This document shows positions 42,121-42,919 of a stretch of DNA of 42,919 nucleotides, in pieces. The DNA is from Nemertoderma westbladi. Lineage: Eukaryota; Xenacoelomorpha; Nemertodermatida; Nemertodermatidae. The DNA is taken from contig JAUCBJ010000299.1 of assembly GCA_032718475.1 (NCBI GenBank), positions 1-42,919 on the forward strand, given 5' to 3'. The notes below the pieces were generated by a model that saw only the letters and a list, made by a program, of their open reading frames with translations, was not told the origin of the DNA and did no database searches. The number at the start of each line of letters is the position of its first letter. Within the stretch, counting starts at the first letter, position 1. Made by a program: the position numbers and the translations under genes.

Positions 42121-42919
42121 CTTACGACCTGCGGGATAAATAACTTTTGTGTTGGTTTCGCAGAATTCCGTCTTAGTACGTCAATCACCCATTTATTCCG
42201 CTTGACTTAACCGCAGTGAAATTGACTGCCAACGGCCACTAAAAGGTTTTAAGTAGATGACTGGGCACTGTAGGTGCACAGCCTGAAAGTTGTTTGGTAG
42301 ATGCTTGTTATTGCACAAAAATGAGAATCATCCATCATTCAATCTATCGTTATGGCACGGCATGAGCCGGGCTGGGCACTACTGGGCAGGAATACTTCTA
42401 TAAAATACAATACAATAAATAAATTGTAAAATTCGCAGGAGTTAACAGCAAGTAAAAGCAAGTACTGCAAAGAAAGTGTAAAGGAATCAGTTTGCTTTTC
42501 AACACGGTAGCAGCATTTAGAGCTATTGAACAAGAATAATATTATCGATAAAAAATTCTGCTAGTTTTGCAAGATTGATTCTTTAAATTTCTCAAAATAA
42601 TAACGTAGAAATAGCACACCTTCTTAGTGCAGTTCGTCCGTTTCCATATGATATAACATGCCACCAGTTCCTTCCACCCCCCCCCCCCCCCCCCCGGATT
42701 GCATTGATAGAATAAACATGTTGGGGCACTTCCTTGATAAATGCGAATAAGCTTGCGAAAATCATGCCGTATTATGCGGCGCAATATTGTCGAAAAGCCG
42801 GCACAGCATTCTTAATATATATATATATGTCTAATGCAGTTGCAATGCAGCTTGCCTACAGAAGAAGATCCGTCACCATACCACCAATCAATTAAACCGT
42901 TTTTCGGTTTGTTATTGAG
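42121..42919. other. Non-coding right end of the window
   Basis: ACGTCAATCA at 42178-42187 (same word as at 13869), a C-run at 42677-42695 followed by GGATTGCATTGA, possibly a further poly-G MITE fragment, and a (TA)n run near 42817. No gene recognised to the window edge. Confidence 0.5.

Overview
The window is animal (metazoan) genomic DNA. The evidence is a spliced gene with GT..AG intron borders, two recognisable animal protein families, tRNA-derived SINEs, a decayed non-LTR retrotransposon, short inverted-repeat transposons and very abundant tandem repeats on an AT-rich background. It looks like a marine invertebrate; an ambulacrarian or other non-vertebrate deuterostome is plausible but is not proven by anything here.

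Two protein genes are convincing. (1) A minus-strand, single-exon PRMT2-type arginine methyltransferase (6499-8505) has an N-terminal SH3 domain, an intact catalytic domain, and between them a linker of about 180 residues encoded by a 30/60-bp minisatellite. (2) A plus-strand two-exon NET-family zinc-finger gene (Noc/Elbow/Tlp-1; vertebrate ZNF503/ZNF703) has exon 1 at 22202-22267 and exon 2 at 22794-23951. It encodes a predicted 407-residue transcriptional co-repressor.

Layout: 1-6385 is a 36/37-bp minisatellite with higher-order structure. The PRMT2-like gene follows. 8.5-13.6 kb holds X-box-like motifs, a Ty3/gypsy RNase H fragment, short tandem repeats and a 311-bp foldback element. 13.6-22.2 kb is the upstream flank of the NET gene: three GC-richer unique islands separated by a 20-bp minisatellite, a 34-bp minisatellite and short transposons. 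24-32.4 kb is the downstream flank, with further islands among SINEs and MITEs. 32.7-34.5 kb is a dead LINE. 35.4-37.4 kb holds an RTE-tail-like element, a tRNA-cored foldback and a 224-bp inverted-repeat element. 37.8-40.1 kb is a 21-bp satellite. The rest is a MITE copy plus non-repetitive, probably regulatory DNA.

The main results of the hunt are: a repeated motif pair (CGGCAA/CTTCAAAGT followed by a TGATTGAC or GTCAAT core) in three islands upstream of the NET gene; strong over-representation of the PBX/MEIS-type 10-mer TGATTGACAG; a foldback element whose loop is a tRNA-like Pol III promoter and whose right arm carries a T6 terminator; a single unit of the terminal minisatellite stranded 21 kb away inside a small inverted-repeat element, which suggests where the satellite came from; and a family of short elements sharing an exact 16-mer. 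Most very long ORFs in the window are artefacts of tandem repeats whose period is a multiple of three.
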